A stretch of 6,740 nt of DNA, from the NCBI GenBank assembly GCA_950071875.1, contig CATMNW010000146.1:1-6740 (forward strand), in the 5' to 3' direction. Positions 1 to 5,942 of this stretch are shown here, piece by piece. The translations under genes were made by a program, and so were the position numbers. Source of the DNA: an uncultured Erythrobacteraceae bacterium. Lineage in GTDB: Bacteria; Pseudomonadota; Alphaproteobacteria; Sphingomonadales; Sphingomonadaceae. Below the pieces are notes generated by a model. That model was not told where the DNA came from. It did not search any database and saw only the letters and a program-made list of their open reading frames with translations. Each line of letters opens with the position of its first letter. The first letter of the stretch is position 1.

Positions 1-94
1 GGCGGTTGCGGCGGGCGGCGATCTTGAAGGCGTTTTCCTCGTCAAAGGCGAACTTGGCTTCCTCGCCGCGCTCGCGATCCTTGAAATCGGTCAT
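1..94 (-). CDS. ATPase inhibitor subunit zeta (DUF1476), N-terminal part
   Basis: The first 31 codons are visible and the gene runs off the left edge. The peptide begins MTDFKDRERGEEAKFAFDEE and continues to AARRNR. This matches the start of the alphaproteobacterial DUF1476 family (D-RE----KFA-DEE-------RRN), whose Paracoccus member is the zeta subunit that binds F1-ATPase and blocks ATP hydrolysis through its N-terminal segment. That segment is the part seen here. The ATG at 94-92 is preceded by GAGAGGA (100-106) with a 5-nt spacer, a good ribosome binding site. It lies 92 nt downstream of the quinone oxidoreductase gene on the same strand, so it may be the last gene of the leu transcript or have its own promoter. 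The family call rests on motif memory only; full members are about 105 residues. Confidence 0.82.
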   Translation of the reverse strand, partial: MTDFKDRERGEEAKFAFDEENAFKIAARRNR

Positions 95-120
95 GATGGT
101 CCTCTCGGGATGGAATCTTG

Positions 121-143
121 GGGGCCGGAATAGGCCCGGCCCC
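121..143 (-). terminator. GC-rich perfect hairpin between quinone oxidoreductase and zeta genes
   Basis: GGGGCCGG (121-128) and CCGGCCCC (136-143) form a perfect 8-bp stem around a 7-nt loop. On the minus strand it is followed by CAAGATTCC, so there is no proper U-tract. It could be a weak or Rho-assisted terminator, a processing or stability element, or an attenuator ahead of the zeta gene, whose start lies 27 nt beyond it. Confidence 0.4.
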
Positions 144-165
144 GCAAGCCCGCAAGGGCGCTTGT
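144..165 (-). other. Second imperfect hairpin next to the 121-143 stem
   Basis: CAAGCCC (145-151), loop gcaa, then GGG (156-158), a 2-nt bulge and CTTG (161-164) form a stem-loop that abuts the perfect stem at 121-143. On the minus-strand transcript it comes first, starting about 22 nt after the oxidoreductase stop codon. It may protect the 3' end of the upstream message. The stem is short and its role is inferred. Confidence 0.3.
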
Positions 166-186
166 GTGATCCTCCCGCGCGAGCGG

Positions 187-1185
187 CTATTCCATTGTGA
201 CCACGAGCTTGCCAATCGCGCCGCGGTTTTCGAGCTTGGCGATGGCCTCATGCGCGCGTTCGATCGGATAGGTTTCGCTGACCAGCGGATTGATCTTGCC
301 CGCCTTCCAGAGATCGAACAGTTCCTCGATATTCCGGTTGTTTTTCTCAGGCTCGCGCGCGGTGAAAGCGCCCCAGAAGACGCCACGAATATCGCAGCTT
401 TTCAGAAGGGTGAGATTCAGCGGCATCTTCGCGATGCCAGCCGGGAAGCCTATCACGAGGAAGCGTCCTTCCCAGGCAATCGAACGCAGGGCGGGCTCCG
501 AATAATCGCCGCCTACGATATCGTAAACGATATCGGCCCCGTTCGGCCCGACTGCCGCCTTGAAATCGCTGGCGAGCTGCTTGGAAGTATCCTTGTCGAA
601 AGGCGCCCGCGGGTAGATGACCACCTCGTCCGCGCCGTGCTTTTTCGCGACCTCGCCTTTCTCTTCGGTCGAAACGGCGGCAACGACCTTGCAGCCATAT
701 GCCTTTGGAAGCTCGACCGCCGAAAGACCGACGCCGCCAGCCGCGCCAAGCACGAGGACGGTTTCGCCTTCCTTGATATCTCCGCGATCCTTCAGCCCGT
801 GGATCGTCGTGCCATAAGTCATCAGCAATGCGCTGGCTTTGATCAGGTCGATACCCTCAGGAACCTTAAACAGGCGTGCAGCGGCTACCGCCACTTTTTC
901 CTGCAGGCCGCCATTGCCGACGCCGCACATGACGCGATCGCCTACGGCGAAACCTTCGACGCCTTCACCCACTGCCTCGATGGTACCCGAGATTTCACCG
1001 CCGGGCGCGAAGGGCCGGGGAGGCTTGAACTGGTACATGTCGCGAATGATGAGCGTATCGGGGAAATTGATCGCGCAGGCGGCGACCTTCACCAGCACTT
1101 CACCCTTGCCGGGTGTGGGTTCGTCGATATCCTCGACGACAAGGGTTTCGGGTCCGCCTGTTTCCTTTGAAAGGACTGCCTTCAC
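187..1185 (-). CDS. NADPH:quinone oxidoreductase, zinc-independent MDR family
   Basis: The product is 332 residues, a usual length for quinone oxidoreductase (QOR) type medium-chain reductases, which pass electrons from NADPH to quinones or reactive carbonyl compounds in the cytosol. Residues 1-120 form the GroES-like substrate domain, with PGGEISGTIEAVGEGV (61-76) and VGDRVMC (81-87). The Rossmann domain carries the cofactor loop LGAAGGVG (146-153). The zinc-binding cysteine and histidine pattern of alcohol dehydrogenases is absent. The start is GTG (1185-1183), not ATG; it overlaps the leuD stop as GTGA and has GAGGAGAG about 8 nt upstream, so translation is probably coupled to leuD. The exact substrate cannot be told from sequence. 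No step of leucine synthesis needs it, so its place in this operon may reflect redox or stress physiology. Confidence 0.9.
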   Translation of the reverse strand: MKAVLSKETGGPETLVVEDIDEPTPGKGEVLVKVAACAINFPDTLIIRDMYQFKPPRPFAPGGEISGTIEAVGEGVEGFAVGDRVMCGVGNGGLQEKVAVAAARLFKVPEGIDLIKASALLMTYGTTIHGLKDRGDIKEGETVLVLGAAGGVGLSAVELPKAYGCKVVAAVSTEEKGEVAKKHGADEVVIYPRAPFDKDTSKQLASDFKAAVGPNGADIVYDIVGGDYSEPALRSIAWEGRFLVIGFPAGIAKMPLNLTLLKSCDIRGVFWGAFTAREPEKNNRNIEELFDLWKAGKINPLVSETYPIERAHEAIAKLENRGAIGKLVVTME

Positions 1186-1787
1186 GCTGCTTCTCTCCTC
1201 TTGGGTTTGTCCAGCCAGGGCAAGGTGCCCTCGCGCATCTGTTCGTGCTTTGTGATTTCGCTGTCACTACCGAGGGTAAGTCCGATTTCGTCCAATCCCT
1301 CCAGAAGGCAGCGTTTGCGAAACGGGTCGATTTCGAATTCGAAACGATCCTGAAATGGCGTAGTCACAACCTGGTTTTCCAGGTCGATCGTCAATTCGGC
1401 TTCTGCTGCAACCTCCAGCAGGCGATCGACCTGTTCCTGCGGCAACTCGACAGCAAGTATACCGTTTTTGAAGGCATTCCCTGCGAAGATATCCGAAAAG
1501 CTAGGTGCGATCACAGCGGTCAGGCCCATGTCCAGCATGGCCCAGGCCGCGTGTTCCCGGCTCGAACCGCAGCCGAAATTATCGCCGGCTATCAGGATCG
1601 GTGCGTTGGCAAAATCTTCCACATCGAAAGGATTGCCCGGCGCGGCACGGATCGTTTCGAAGGCGCCCTTGCCGAGACCTTCACGGCTTACCGTCTTCAG
1701 CCAGTGGGCTGGAATGATAACATCGGTATCGACGTTTTTTAGCCCGAGCGGGATGGCGCGGCCTTCAATGGTCGATACCTGTTTCAT
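1182..1787 (-). CDS. leuD: 3-isopropylmalate dehydratase small subunit LeuD
   Basis: LeuD pairs with LeuC to isomerise 2-isopropylmalate to 3-isopropylmalate in leucine synthesis in the cytosol. The product is 201 residues, the normal proteobacterial length. It shows the swivel-domain signatures NVDTDVIIP (18-26), GDNFGCGSSREHA (68-80) and the IFAGNAFKNGIL stretch (100-111). The ATG at 1787-1785 follows directly on the TGA stop of the upstream micro-ORF, with no gap. Its ribosome binding site GGAG lies inside the last codons of that ORF, 9 nt before the start, which points to translational coupling. The 3' end overlaps the GTG start of the oxidoreductase gene by 4 nt. No frameshift or missing motif is seen. 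Confidence 0.97.
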   Translation of the reverse strand: MKQVSTIEGRAIPLGLKNVDTDVIIPAHWLKTVSREGLGKGAFETIRAAPGNPFDVEDFANAPILIAGDNFGCGSSREHAAWAMLDMGLTAVIAPSFSDIFAGNAFKNGILAVELPQEQVDRLLEVAAEAELTIDLENQVVTTPFQDRFEFEIDPFRKRCLLEGLDEIGLTLGSDSEITKHEQMREGTLPWLDKPKRREAA

Positions 1788-1934
1788 TCAGTCAGTCTCC
1801 GGTTTCTCGCCCGACGGTATCGGACCGGGTTGATTCGGCCCTTTCTGCTTTTCCTTACGCTTGCCTGCATAGAGCAGCGCAGCTGCGATCGCGGCCGAGC
1901 CGATGGCCCCGGCAATCTTGAGCTTGTTCGTCAT
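1788..1934 (-). CDS. 48-residue single-helix membrane micro-protein between leuC and leuD
   Basis: ATG at 1934-1932 and TGA at 1790-1788 define an ORF of 48 residues. It starts MTNKLKIAGAIGSAAIAAAL, then LYAGKRKEKQKGPN, and ends in a proline-rich, charged tail. A hydrophobic Ala/Gly/Ile helix covers about residues 6-23, followed by a basic cluster KRKEKQK (25-31) that suggests a cytoplasmic C-terminus. GGAG sits 4 nt before the start, 13 nt separate it from the leuC stop, and its own stop abuts the leuD ATG. The tight spacing, good ribosome binding site and full use of the gap argue that it is translated. I do not recognise the family. It could be a membrane micro-protein, or mainly a coupling device that carries ribosomes to leuD. 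Confidence 0.7.
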   Translation of the reverse strand: MTNKLKIAGAIGSAAIAAALLYAGKRKEKQKGPNQPGPIPSGEKPETD

Positions 1935-1947
1935 GCCACTCCAATGG

Positions 1948-3399
1948 TCAGCCTCCGGCTTCTTGGCAAGTGCCGAGCTTTCTCACATCGGCGAGGCGAC
2001 CGGTTACGGCGGCAGCTGCTGCCATGGCTGGACTTACGAGGTGGGTGCGCGATCCCGGACCCTGCCGGCCCACAAAATTGCGGTTGCTTGTCGAAGCACA
2101 GCGTTCGCCGGGCGGAACCTTGTCGGGGTTCATGGCCAGGCACGCGGAACACCCGGGTTCGCGCCATTCGAAACCGGCATCAGTAAAGATGCGGTCGATG
2201 CCCTCGGCTTCGGCCTGGCGCTTGACCAGACCCGAGCCGGGAACGGCAATCGCCCAGCGGACATTGGCTGCTTTCCGGCGGCCCTTGAGTATCTGCGCCG
2301 CGGACCGCAGGTCTTCGATGCGGCTGTTGGTGCAACTCCCGATGAATATATTATCGACCGGAATGTCTTCTATCGGGGTCCCGGGTGTAAGACCCATATA
2401 ATCGAGGCTTTTCCTGGCGGCTTCGCGCTTGGAAGGATCGGCAAAGCTGTCCGGGGAGGGGACGATCCCGCCAACCGCAACAACATCTTCGGGACTGGTT
2501 CCCCAACTGACAGTCGGCTCGACATCGGCAGCGTCAATGATCACGGACTTGTCGAAGGTCGCGCCGTCATCGGTCGCGAGTGAGCGCCACCATGCGACCG
2601 CCTTGCCCCACGCTTCGCCACGGGGGGAGTAGGGACGGCCCTTCAGATAGTCGAACACCTTTTCGTCGGGCGCGATCAGACCGGCGCGCGCACCGCCTTC
2701 GATGCTCATGTTGCATATTGTTAGGCGCCCTTCGACACTCATCTCCTCGAATACCCTGCCGCGGTATTCGATTACATGGCCGGTGCCGCCCGCCGTGCCG
2801 ATTACCCCGATAATGTGGAGAATGAGGTCCTTGGGAGTGACCCCGGGGCCGAGCGGTCCTTCGACGCGAACCTCCATGGATTTCGACTGGCGCAATTGCA
2901 GCGTCTGAGTTGCCAGCACATGTTCGACCTCGCTGGTTCCGATCCCGAAGGCTAGGGCGCCTATTCCGCCATGGGCTGCGGTATGGCTGTCACCGCAAAC
3001 TATCGTGGCACCAGGGAGCGAAAAGCCCTGTTCGGGGCCGACGACATGTACAATGCCCTGTTCTGGCGCAGTTGCGTCGATATAGTCGATGCCAAAGGCC
3101 GGGGCGTTGGCTTCCAGTGCGGCCAATTGCGCAGCACTCTGCTTGTCCTCGATCGGCAGGCGCAAACCGTCGGCATCGACACGCGGCGTTGTTGGCAGAT
3201 TGTGGTCTGGTACGGCAAGCGTAAGGTCCGGGCGGCGGACCGTCCGGCCGGCGAGGCGGAGCGCCTCGAAAGCTTGCGGGCTGGTGACCTCGTGGACGAG
3301 GTGGCGGTCGATATAGAGGAGGCAGGTCCCGTCATCCAAACGTTCGACGACGTGGCTGTCCCAGATCTTCTCGTATAATGTGCGCGGTTTGCTGGCCAT
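1948..3399 (-). CDS. leuC: 3-isopropylmalate dehydratase large subunit LeuC
   Basis: LeuC is the aconitase-fold, [4Fe-4S]-bearing subunit of isopropylmalate isomerase and works with LeuD. I choose the start at 3399, giving 483 residues beginning MASKPRTLYEKIWDSH, because this is the conserved LeuC N-terminus; an in-frame start at 3444 would add 15 unconserved residues. Visible signatures are VPDHN (63-67), CGDSHTAAHGGIGALAFGIG (135-154), IGSCTNSR (353-360) and GCSACLAMNPD (416-426). The cluster cysteines are C356, C417 and C420, all present. The C-terminal NRNFVGRQGPGSRTHLVSP (439-457) is also typical. The ribosome binding site is poor (AAGATCG about 7 nt before ATG). It is the first gene of the minus-strand leu unit. 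Confidence 0.97.
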   Translation of the reverse strand: MASKPRTLYEKIWDSHVVERLDDGTCLLYIDRHLVHEVTSPQAFEALRLAGRTVRRPDLTLAVPDHNLPTTPRVDADGLRLPIEDKQSAAQLAALEANAPAFGIDYIDATAPEQGIVHVVGPEQGFSLPGATIVCGDSHTAAHGGIGALAFGIGTSEVEHVLATQTLQLRQSKSMEVRVEGPLGPGVTPKDLILHIIGVIGTAGGTGHVIEYRGRVFEEMSVEGRLTICNMSIEGGARAGLIAPDEKVFDYLKGRPYSPRGEAWGKAVAWWRSLATDDGATFDKSVIIDAADVEPTVSWGTSPEDVVAVGGIVPSPDSFADPSKREAARKSLDYMGLTPGTPIEDIPVDNIFIGSCTNSRIEDLRSAAQILKGRRKAANVRWAIAVPGSGLVKRQAEAEGIDRIFTDAGFEWREPGCSACLAMNPDKVPPGERCASTSNRNFVGRQGPGSRTHLVSPAMAAAAAVTGRLADVRKLGTCQEAGG

Positions 3400-3420
3400 C
3401 GCGAACGATCTTGACGCAGG

Positions 3421-3446
3421 ATTGCCACGCCCGCAAAAAGGCAAAT
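3421..3446. promoter_or_regulatory. Small dyad in the divergent leuC / thioesterase intergenic region
   Basis: ATTGCC (3421-3426) and GGCAAAT (3440-3446) form an inverted repeat, TTGCC-N13-GGCAA, near the middle of the 91-bp gap between leuC (minus) and the thioesterase gene (plus). Both genes must be transcribed from here or from beyond. The dyad could be an operator or a weak stem, but it is short enough to occur by chance. No convincing -35/-10 pair was found for either gene. Confidence 0.2.
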
Positions 3447-3490
3447 CCAGAGTCTTCCAAACTTAACCTTTCTCTGCTCTACTGACACTT

Positions 3491-3916
3491 ATGTCAGCAA
3501 AGCCGTTTTCCTTTCCGATCAAGGTCCTTCCGGACGATATCGATTTCATGGGGCACGTGAACAACGCGCGCTATCTCACCTGGGTTCAAGACACAGTTCT
3601 TGCACACTGGCAGAAACTGGCGCCTGCAGAAGAGGTTGCAAGCAAGGCCTGGGTCGCACTCAAGCACGAGATCACCTATCGCAAGCCGGCGTTCCTGGAC
3701 GACGATGTGATTGCAGAAACCGTGCTCGAAAAAATCGCTGGAGCGCGCAGCTTCTACAACACGGTAATCCGCCGGGGCGAGGATGTGCTGGCGGAGGTGA
3801 AAAGCATGTGGTGCTGCATCGATGCCGAAAGCCTGCGTCCCGCACGTATCAGCCGCGATGTCGCCGAAAAACATTTCGGCATGCCGCGCAAACCGGCAGC
3901 GTCTTCCGGTAACTGA
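3491..3916 (+). CDS. Hotdog-fold acyl-CoA thioesterase (4HBT family)
   Basis: The product is 141 residues, a single hotdog domain as in FadM/YbgC-like thioesterases, which hydrolyse acyl-CoA thioesters in the cytosol. The active-site stretch DIDFMGHVNNARYLTW (16-31) is present; D18 aligns with the catalytic aspartate of 4-hydroxybenzoyl-CoA thioesterase. ALKHEITYRKPAFLDDDVIAE (56-76) corresponds to the strand after the central helix. The ATG at 3491 starts directly on the conserved N-terminus, yet the upstream sequence (ctctactgacactt) has no Shine-Dalgarno match, so the mRNA may be leaderless or rely on other signals. It lies divergent to leuC and 50 nt before crtZ on the same strand. The substrate cannot be told from the sequence. 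Confidence 0.9.
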   Translation: MSAKPFSFPIKVLPDDIDFMGHVNNARYLTWVQDTVLAHWQKLAPAEEVASKAWVALKHEITYRKPAFLDDDVIAETVLEKIAGARSFYNTVIRRGEDVLAEVKSMWCCIDAESLRPARISRDVAEKHFGMPRKPAASSGN

Positions 3917-3966
3917 ATGCGAACGGCAGGCTTTGCCTGTGCCTCGACACGCCCTATATCGGTGAA

Positions 3967-4485
3967 ATGCAGTATCTTCTGCCCATAGCCATAGTCCTTG
4001 CAACTGTCTTCGCGATGGAATGGATCGCATGGGCTAGCCACAAGTACGTCATGCATGGTTTTGGTTGGGCATGGCACCGCGATCATCACGAACCGCATGA
4101 AAAACTGCTCGAGAAAAACGATCTTTACGCGATCGTTGGTGCGGCGATGAGCATTTCGATGTTTGCTTTAGGTAGCGTGTGGGTGATGGGCGCGAGCGCC
4201 TGGTGGCCCGGTACATGGATCGGGCTCGGTATTCTGATATACGGTATAATTTATACGCTGGTGCATGACGGCCTGGTCCACCAGCGGTATTTCAAATGGG
4301 TGCCAAAGCGTGGCTATGCCAAACGTCTGGTGCAGGCTCACAAGCTGCATCATGCGACGATTGGCAAGGAAGGTGGCGTAAGCTTCGGGTTTGTTTTCGC
4401 CCGCGATCCGGCCAAACTGAAGGCGGAACTGCGGCGCCAGCGTGAAGCAGGGATTGCGGTAGTTCGCGAGAGCGCCGGGGCATAA
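3967..4485 (+). CDS. crtZ: Beta-carotene hydroxylase CrtZ
   Basis: CrtZ is a membrane di-iron hydroxylase that adds 3-hydroxyl groups to the beta-ionone rings, turning beta-carotene into zeaxanthin through beta-cryptoxanthin. All four histidine boxes are visible: HKYVMH (25-30), HRDHH (37-41), HDGLVH (100-105) and HKLHH (125-129). Hydrophobic segments lie at about 3-20, 55-75 and 82-98. The length of 172 residues is normal for bacterial CrtZ. The ATG at 3967 has no clear ribosome binding site; GGTGAA touches the start codon directly. It follows the thioesterase gene by 50 nt and may share its transcript. No other crt gene is in the window, so the rest of the pathway must be elsewhere. The hydroxylase identity is firm; the exact end product in this organism is inferred. 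Confidence 0.95.
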   Translation: MQYLLPIAIVLATVFAMEWIAWASHKYVMHGFGWAWHRDHHEPHEKLLEKNDLYAIVGAAMSISMFALGSVWVMGASAWWPGTWIGLGILIYGIIYTLVHDGLVHQRYFKWVPKRGYAKRLVQAHKLHHATIGKEGGVSFGFVFARDPAKLKAELRRQREAGIAVVRESAGA

Positions 4486-4507
4486 GGCCATAGCCGATAC
4501 TCTTGAT

Positions 4508-4810
4508 TTGACCGGCAACTGGGATGGAAGTTTCCGCTATCCCGGCGGGCGAATGGAAACGCCCTTCCGCGTACAGATAGAGGAAATGGGCGGGCATTTT
4601 TCCGGCTCGCTGATTGAACCCGATCTCTACCGCCCGACAGCCACAATTGGGGCCGAATTGTCGGGCATTCGTAGCAATCGCTCGATCGATTTCACCAAGA
4701 TCTACGTGAATTCTCTAACCGGGTACGAAAACCCGGTCGACTACGTTGGCAGGTTATCGGCAGATGGCCTGGTGGATTCGGGTGTTTGGAGCCTGCTCGA
4801 CATGAATTGA
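4508..4810 (+). CDS. Small beta-rich protein of unknown function with a non-ATG start
   Basis: With the TTG at 4508 the product is 100 residues and has no signal peptide or membrane segment. I do not recognise the family. Short alternating segments with many Gly, Trp and aromatic residues (TGNWDGSFRYPGG at 2-14, GHFSGSL at 29-35, VDYVGRLSADG at 77-87, GVWSLLD at 92-98) suggest a small beta-barrel or lipocalin-like fold; this is inference. The frame stays open upstream to 4463 but holds no ATG. Upstream in frame come ATA (4490), then GCC GAT ACT CTT GAT, then TTG, which would read xADTLDLTGNWDG. The true start may therefore be ATA, TTG or an unseen codon. It lies 22 nt after the crtZ stop and is probably cotranscribed with it. 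Confidence 0.6.
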   Translation: MTGNWDGSFRYPGGRMETPFRVQIEEMGGHFSGSLIEPDLYRPTATIGAELSGIRSNRSIDFTKIYVNSLTGYENPVDYVGRLSADGLVDSGVWSLLDMN

Positions 4811-4853
4811 ACATTCGAGATGTACCGCGAGCAGGGGGTATTTGAAACCGAAA

Positions 4854-4883
4854 AGGCCGAGACCGTCGAAACGGTCCCGGCCT
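4854..4883 (-). terminator. Intrinsic terminator after the Pmp3-family gene
   Basis: AGGCCG-A-GACCGT (4854-4866), loop cgaa (4867-4870), then ACGGTC-C-CGGCCT (4871-4883) form a 12-bp stem with one internal mismatch. On the minus strand the stem is followed by TTTTCGGTTTC, a usable U-tract. It lies 27 nt past the stop codon of the Pmp3-family gene. On the plus strand there is no T run after the stem, so any effect on the convergent gene ending at 4810 would be weaker. Confidence 0.8.
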
Positions 4884-4910
4884 CTGGAATGCTGTTCTGA
4901 ATATCCCGAC

Positions 4911-5069
4911 CTACCGGGCGTAGTTTACGTAAAGTCCATGAATCAGGCCGGGAATAAACCCGAGCAATGTAAGCACGAGGTTGAGCAGTGTGGTACCGCT
5001 CAGCCCGTGTTTTGCAGCCACGCCCAGCGGCGGAAGCAGAATAGTGGCGATGAGAATCAGGATTGCCAT
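4911..5069 (-). CDS. YqaE/Pmp3 family small membrane protein
   Basis: ATG at 5069-5067 and TAG at 4913-4911 encode 52 residues. It begins MAILILIATILLPPLGVAAK, then HGLSGTT and LLGFIPGLIHGLYV. This is the classic Pmp3/YqaE (UPF0057) pattern: a first hydrophobic helix holding ILLPPL (10-15), a short polar turn (20-27) and a second helix ending in GFIPGLIHGLYV (37-48). These proteolipids sit in the plasma membrane and are linked to salt, cold and membrane stress. AAAGG lies about 9 nt before the start. The gene stands alone, with its own terminator (4854-4883) and an upstream EcfG-type promoter match (5110-5134), so it probably responds to general stress. Family assignment is firm; the physiological role here is inferred. 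Confidence 0.92.
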   Translation of the reverse strand: MAILILIATILLPPLGVAAKHGLSGTTLLNLVLTLLGFIPGLIHGLYVNYAR

Positions 5070-5109
5070 TTCAGATAACCTTTCTTCGCCTCCCGTCGTA
5101 TGACCAATG

Positions 5110-5134
5110 AACGGTACGGCCTGTTTCGGGTTCC
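5110..5134 (-). promoter_or_regulatory. EcfG-type general stress response promoter for the Pmp3-family gene
   Basis: On the minus strand GGAAC (5134-5130) is followed by 16 nt and then CGTT (5113-5110). This is an exact match to the alphaproteobacterial EcfG/SigT promoter, GGAAC-N16/17-CGTT. The -10 element ends 40 nt before the ATG at 5069, leaving a leader of roughly 30 nt with a good ribosome binding site. Pmp3-type proteins are stress proteins in other organisms, so target and signal fit together. The motif is seen directly; its activity is inferred. Confidence 0.7.
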
Positions 5135-5141
5135 GGCGAAG

Positions 5142-5519
5142 TCATTCGTTTCGCGTCGCAATCCAGCTACCGCAGATCACCAATATGCCGACCGAAATCC
5201 AGTACCAGGGATCACCAAGCGTATACCACGTGAAGACCGCACCGGTTGCCATTGCGCCGATCGCAATCGTCTTGGACGAACGGCTTATGGCTCGCCTTTC
5301 GCGCCAGTCGCGCACTTGGGGGCCCCAATGGGGATGATCGAGAATTTTCTGCTCAAGCTCCGGACTGGAACGGGCGAAAAAATAGACCGCCAGCAACAGG
5401 AAAGGCACGGTCGGCATGATCGGCAAGACTGCGCCAATCGCACCAAGGCCCATGGCAAGAAAGCCGAGACCCTTGTAGATCGGCTGCCTCACGCTAGTCG
5501 GCCGCAATCCGTGCAGCAT
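5142..5519 (-). CDS. YbaN family (DUF454) inner membrane protein
   Basis: From ATG 5519 the product is 125 residues, with hydrophobic segments at about 17-48 and 85-121. It carries the DUF454 core LPIMPTVPFLLLAVYFFARS (32-51), followed by SPELEQKILDHPHWGP (52-67) and VRDWRERRAI (69-78). The function of the family is not known; it is an integral inner-membrane protein. Two starts are possible. ATG 5519 overlaps the sufE end by 26 nt and has AGGA only 2 nt away. GTG 5492 lies 1 nt after the sufE stop and gives a protein starting with RQPIYKGLGF, closer to the usual DUF454 N-terminus (116 residues), but lacks a clear ribosome binding site. Either way it is translated as the last gene after sufE. 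Confidence 0.88.
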   Translation of the reverse strand: MLHGLRPTSVRQPIYKGLGFLAMGLGAIGAVLPIMPTVPFLLLAVYFFARSSPELEQKILDHPHWGPQVRDWRERRAISRSSKTIAIGAMATGAVFTWYTLGDPWYWISVGILVICGSWIATRNE

Positions 5520-5901
5520 GTTCCTGCACCAGCGCGATCATGTTCGGCACGCCCTGTGTACGATTACTCGACAGCTGGTTTTTCAGGTCGAATGGTTCGA
5601 GCTTTTCCGCAATGTCCATTTGCGCAACCTGGTCGGCAGGCTTGTCCTGCACGGCAGCAATGACCAGTGCGACAATGCCTTTCGTTATCGCTGCATTGCT
5701 ATCGGCAAGGAAGTGCAGGGTGCCGCCGCTCTCGGTAGGATAGACCCAAACCTGGGCGCTACAGCCTCGGACCAGCGTGGCGTCGGTTTTGAGCGCTTGT
5801 GGCATCTCTTCGAGTTCGCGGCCCAGTTCGATGAGCAGGCGGTAGCGTTCGTCGCCTTCGAGGAACTCGTATTCTTCGGCAATATCGGAAAGTTTACGCA
5901 T
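5494..5901 (-). CDS. sufE: SufE family cysteine desulfuration protein
   Basis: SufE accepts persulfide sulfur from the cysteine desulfurase SufS and passes it to the SufBCD scaffold for iron-sulfur cluster assembly. The product is 135 residues, the normal length. The active-site segment LVRGCSAQVWV (43-53) holds the acceptor cysteine C47. YRLLIELGRELEEMP (20-34) is the typical N-terminal helix and KNQLSSNRTQGVPNMI (107-122) the conserved C-terminal stretch, including the usual R-QG motif. ATG 5901-5899 has AAAGG 6 nt upstream. It is not next to sufBCDS here; its neighbours are small membrane protein genes 41 nt upstream and a DUF454 gene that overlaps or abuts its end. CsdE is the nearest alternative and uses the same chemistry. 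Confidence 0.95.
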   Translation of the reverse strand: MRKLSDIAEEYEFLEGDERYRLLIELGRELEEMPQALKTDATLVRGCSAQVWVYPTESGGTLHFLADSNAAITKGIVALVIAAVQDKPADQVAQMDIAEKLEPFDLKNQLSSNRTQGVPNMIALVQEHAARIAAD

Positions 5902-5942
5902 GTCGCGCCTTTAGCGACGGGGTGTCGCAACGTCCATCGACC

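Noticed and set aside
118..1170. Long plus-strand ORF of 350 codons opposite the quinone oxidoreductase
   Set aside because: It lies fully antisense to a gene with clear MDR motifs, its protein has no recognisable domain, and long antisense frames are common in GC-rich genes.
1903..2583. Plus-strand ORF of 226 codons opposite leuC
   Set aside because: Antisense shadow of a firmly identified leuC; no ribosome binding site or known motif.
3411..3440. Possible housekeeping promoter TTGACG-N18-AAAAAG for the thioesterase gene
   Set aside because: The -35 element is good, but the -10 matches TATAAT at only about half its positions, so it is not strong enough to list.
3400..3444. Longer LeuC starting at 3444
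   Set aside because: The extra 15 residues do not resemble any LeuC N-terminus, while MASKPRTLYEKIW at 3399 does.
3927..3939. CAGGC-TTT-GCCTG hairpin between the thioesterase gene and crtZ
   Set aside because: The 5-bp stem with a 3-nt loop and no T-run is too small to call a terminator; chance is likely.
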